DNA of 64,000 nucleotides from Aurantibacillus circumpalustris (GTDB taxonomy: Bacteria; Bacteroidota; Bacteroidia; B-17B0; Aurantibacillaceae), in assembly GCF_029625215.1 (NCBI RefSeq), contig NZ_CP121197.1, positions 682,001 to 746,000 of the forward strand. The letters run 5' to 3'. Position 1 is the stretch's first letter; each line of letters starts with the position of its first letter. A program made the position numbers and the translations under genes. Below, in pieces: positions 61,392 to 64,000 of the stretch. A model generated the notes under the pieces. It did not search any database and was not told the DNA's origin. It saw nothing but the letters and a program-made list of their open reading frames with translations.

Positions 61392-62024
61392 TTAGTTACT
61401 GCTAAAATACTCAGCTACACCTTTGTGATCAGCTTTCATGCCTTCGCTTCCTTTTGTCCAGTTTGCAGGGCAAACCTCACCGTTTTCTTCAAAGAATTGC
61501 AATGCATCAACCATACGCAAGGTTTCTTCTACATTACGACCTAATGGAAGATCGTTTATTAGCTGATGACGTACAACGCCTTCTTTATCGATTAAAAATA
61601 ATCCACGGAAAGCAATCATTGGTCCTGTAGCGATTAAGTCGCCATCTTCGTTCACATCATAATCTCCTGAAAGAGTTCCGTAATTTAATGCAATGGTTTT
61701 TGTTGTGTCAGCAACAATTGGATAGGTAACCCCTTTTATACCGCCCGCTTTTTTTTCCATTTGCAACCAACCCCAATGGCTTTCTTCTGTATCCGTACTA
61801 CAAGCAACTACCGCACAATTACGACTTTCAAACTCTTTTAATTTTTCTTGAAACGCGTGTAATTCTGTTGGGCATACAAACGTAAAATCTTTTGGATAAA
61901 AGAAAAACACCACGTGTTTTTTTCCTAAAAACTGATCCAAAGAAAAGTCTTGTACCATTTCTCCTCCTTTAATAACTGCACCAGATCTGAAAATCGGGGC
62001 TTTTTTACCTACTAAACTTGACAT
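61392..62024 (-). CDS. 2-Cys peroxiredoxin (AhpC-like)
   Basis: A 210-residue typical 2-Cys peroxiredoxin that reduces peroxides. The peroxidatic Cys lies in PKDFTFVCPTEL (~residue 51) and the resolving Cys in GEVCPANW near the C-terminus. Catalytic Thr and Arg are in place. It is divergent from the second peroxiredoxin gene at 62135; each has its own promoter box in the 110-bp gap. Confidence 0.95.
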   Translation of the reverse strand: MSSLVGKKAPIFRSGAVIKGGEMVQDFSLDQFLGKKHVVFFFYPKDFTFVCPTELHAFQEKLKEFESRNCAVVACSTDTEESHWGWLQMEKKAGGIKGVTYPIVADTTKTIALNYGTLSGDYDVNEDGDLIATGPMIAFRGLFLIDKEGVVRHQLINDLPLGRNVEETLRMVDALQFFEENGEVCPANWTKGSEGMKADHKGVAEYFSSN

Positions 62025-62063
62025 AAATTTTTATTTGATTTTTAAATTATTTTTTAAGATTTG

Positions 62064-62071
62064 CAAAAGTA
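62064..62071 (-). promoter_or_regulatory. Candidate -7 box of the 2-Cys peroxiredoxin gene
   Basis: TACTTTTG on the minus strand (62071-62064) is an exact TAnnTTTG match, 39 bp before the ATG at 62024. Confidence 0.5.
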
Positions 62072-62098
62072 TACATTCCTTTTTAAACCATTTTACAG

Positions 62099-62106
62099 TA
62101 TTTTTG
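62099..62106 (+). promoter_or_regulatory. Candidate -7 box of the AhpE/BCP-like gene
   Basis: TATTTTTG matches TAnnTTTG exactly, 28 bp before the ATG at 62135. The -33 box is not clear. Confidence 0.5.
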
Positions 62107-62134
62107 TTTTATATAGAACTTAACAAATATTAAT

Positions 62135-62608
62135 ATGAATCCTGAACTAAACAGCAAAGCGCCAGACTTTAAATTATTTAATACATTTAAAAAAGAAATC
62201 GGTCTCTCAGAACAAAAAGGCAAAAACGTTGTGTTATTGTTTTTTCCACTAGCTTTTACTAGCACATGTACAAAAGAATTATGTAGCATTCGAGATAATT
62301 ATGCAATGTATAATGGCTTGAACGCCGTTGTATTTGGTATCTCAGGCGACTCTCTGTACAGCTTGGGTAAATTTAAAGAAGAACAAAAACTTAATTTTGA
62401 TTTACTCAGCGACTTTAATAAAGATGTATCAACAGCTTATGGAAGTATTTATGAATTGTTCGGTTTTGGAATGAAAGGCGTTACTAAACGCGCGGCATTC
62501 GTAATTGATGCAGGCGGTATAATAAAGTATAAGGAAGTACTTGAAAACGCGAGTGAAGAGCCGAGTTATGAAGGAATCACAAGTACTTTGAGAGCATTAA
62601 TCGCTTAG
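62135..62608 (+). CDS. Peroxiredoxin, AhpE/BCP-like
   Basis: A 157-residue AhpC/TSA-family protein. The active-site motif is FPLAFTSTCTKELC, with the peroxidatic Cys followed by a second Cys five positions on. FGISGDSLYSLGKFKEEQ and AFVIDAGGIIKY are typical of the fold. It is divergent from the larger peroxiredoxin, making a small peroxide-defence pair. Confidence 0.9.
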   Translation: MNPELNSKAPDFKLFNTFKKEIGLSEQKGKNVVLLFFPLAFTSTCTKELCSIRDNYAMYNGLNAVVFGISGDSLYSLGKFKEEQKLNFDLLSDFNKDVSTAYGSIYELFGFGMKGVTKRAAFVIDAGGIIKYKEVLENASEEPSYEGITSTLRALIA

Positions 62609-62716
62609 TTCCACTCAGTGGTTTTGAACTAACGATACCACTTTTACAAACTAATGCCTAAAAGTTAAACTATCTGTCCAAATTTTTGACTAATAGTAAA
62701 TCAAAGGTTTTAACCA

Positions 62717-63319
62717 ATGCTAAAATCATATTTTGATAAAAAATTAAATGAAGCCGGCTGCGACGAAGCTGGACGTGGTTGTCTTGCTGGTCCAGTGTAT
62801 GCAGCGGCAGTTATTCTTCCCAAGAAATACAGAAACAAATGGCTCGACGATAGCAAAAAGTTGAGCGATAAAGACCGTTATGAACTCCGCCCTGAGATTG
62901 AAGAAAAAGCTCTTTCCTGGGCCGTTGGCGTTGTTACACATTTAGAAATTGACAAAATAAATATTCTCAACGCGTCCTTTTTAGCAATGCATCGTGCAAT
63001 AGATCAACTCAACGTTGTGCCAGAACTTTTGCTTATTGATGGTAATCGTTTTAATCCCTATAAAAAATTAGTCCACAAATGTATCATTGGTGGAGACGCC
63101 AAATACATGAGCATTGCCGCAGCAAGTATTCTTGCTAAAACGTACCGGGATGATTTTATGAAGGCTGCCGCAGAAAAACATCCTCAATATTCTTGGGAAA
63201 AAAATATGGGTTATGCAACTAAACTCCACCGCAAAGCTATTCGTGAACACGGCCCCTGCGAGCTGCACAGAATGAGTTTTACTTTACTCCCAGGGCAACT
63301 GAATCTAACGTTCGATTGA
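62717..63319 (+). CDS. rnhB: Ribonuclease HII
   Basis: A 200-residue RNase HII that removes ribonucleotides from DNA/RNA hybrids. The motif [19 protein letters not shown] carries the first Asp-Glu pair, LLIDGNRF the next Asp, and [13 protein letters not shown] the last; [17 protein letters not shown] is the usual C-terminal region. Length is standard. The gene appears monocistronic. Confidence 0.97.
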   Translation: MLKSYFDKKLNEAGCDEAGRGCLAGPVYAAAVILPKKYRNKWLDDSKKLSDKDRYELRPEIEEKALSWAVGVVTHLEIDKINILNASFLAMHRAIDQLNVVPELLLIDGNRFNPYKKLVHKCIIGGDAKYMSIAAASILAKTYRDDFMKAAAEKHPQYSWEKNMGYATKLHRKAIREHGPCELHRMSFTLLPGQLNLTFD

Positions 63320-63449
63320 TCGCCTTAAATAAAAGTACGTTTAAGCGTCAATTACTGAATTTAAAGGAATCCAAACTACCAACAGTCACTTTTTAATAAG
63401 TCAGCTTTAAAATATATCCGAGTGAACTTATATTCCATACTTTTATGTA

Positions 63450-64000
63450 GTGTCGCGCTTTAAAACATTAACGTTCTGGATATTCGTATTTGCTGCCCTG
63501 GGAATTGGCGTTTACGCGTATTTCCATCTTAAAAATAACAAGAAACCAGAATTAGAAGCGATCACTTTATTGCCGGATCACTGTCTGTTTTATCTAAATA
63601 CAACTGACTTCACTGAGCTCAACAAAAAAATTAATTCACAAAGTTTAATTGCTGATAAATTGAAACTCTTTAAGGAAGTCAATGATTTTTGCAACCTCAT
63701 AAACACATTTGATTCTCTTAGCAATTCAAACGAAGAACTTCAAGAGCAATTAAAAGGCAACACCATACATTTTGCTGCCTATCAAGAAAAAAACGCTTGG
63801 CTAGCCGTTTTAAACATTCAACAACTGGGCGAACAAGAATCTGTTTCTAAATACTTGCTCGAAATTTTTCACGCAACAAAAAACAAAGAAAATACTTATT
63901 CTTTCAAAATTAATTCAGTGCCAATGTATTTCTCACTCAACGAAGGGGTTGTTGCGTTTTCCAATAGAACAGAATTAATTCTTGAATCCCTAAATAAAAC
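63450..64000 (+). CDS. Membrane-anchored hypothetical protein (cut by window end)
   Basis: The frame is open from 63426 to the window end. No ATG is in frame; GTG at 63450 starts SRFKTLTFWIFVFAALGIGV, an N-terminal membrane anchor, followed by a soluble region with repeated charged helices and LLPDHCLFYLNTTDF. This resembles DUF3352-like periplasmic proteins, but the match is weak. At least 183 codons are present. Confidence 0.6.
   Translation, partial: MSRFKTLTFWIFVFAALGIGVYAYFHLKNNKKPELEAITLLPDHCLFYLNTTDFTELNKKINSQSLIADKLKLFKEVNDFCNLINTFDSLSNSNEELQEQLKGNTIHFAAYQEKNAWLAVLNIQQLGEQESVSKYLLEIFHATKNKENTYSFKINSVPMYFSLNEGVVAFSNRTELILESLNK

Overview
The window comes from a low-GC member of the Bacteroidota. 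Five proteins end in type IX secretion (T9SS type A) sorting domains. Several genes are preceded by Bacteroidota-type promoters (TTTG, 18-20 bp, TAnnTTTG). There is a giant SprB-repeat adhesin, a PIN-PhoH protein and the yceD-rpmF ... plsX-fabH lipid block. I cannot name a genus from the sequence.

Positions 1-15.8 kb are an accessory, defence-like island. It holds a winged-helix plus HEPN-like protein (20-1357), three small unknown genes, an IS1595-type transposase, a DUF2130 protein, two XRE regulators, a small RipA-like membrane protein, a RES-domain protein, a SIR2-like protein coupled to an unknown 142-aa partner, a frameshifted small gene and a lipoprotein. The most striking unit is a six-gene operon (11227-15616): a ubiquitin-like protein ending in GGI, an E2-like protein, a JAMM peptidase, a ThiF/E1 enzyme, an unknown 124-aa protein, and a two-domain protein ending in a nucleoside phosphorylase/nucleosidase domain. 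An XRE gene sits just upstream, next to two perfectly abutting 16-bp dyads that look like its operator. The first four genes recall BilABCD-type antiviral ubiquitin-like conjugation systems. The last two are not part of that four-gene set and suggest a conjugation system wired to a nucleotide-metabolism effector.

From 15.9 kb on, the content is mostly chromosomal housekeeping and envelope genes: an M48 peptidase, a RemB/Wzi-like outer-membrane barrel, yceD-rpmF, a membrane histidine kinase inserted before plsX-fabH, two Omp28-like T9SS cargo proteins, a transaldolase-CBS fusion followed by a KdsC-like phosphatase, a GNAT, a YfiT/DinB enzyme, a sterol-desaturase-type hydroxylase with an SF1 helicase, a beta-propeller T9SS protein, PhoH, and the biotin operon bioB-bioF-bioD-bioA.

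Positions 42.5-55.0 kb are one 4165-codon gene on the minus strand. It is a secreted adhesin built from about 43 SprB repeats of exactly 66 codons (198 bp), preceded by three 248-codon modules. Internal copies of more than 1 kb lie exact multiples of 198 bp apart. Beyond it are typA, an M61 peptidase, a TPR protein with an eIF1/SUI1-like factor, a T9SS cargo protein, two peroxiredoxins, rnhB and the start of a membrane-anchored protein cut by the window end. I saw no tRNA, rRNA or CRISPR array.
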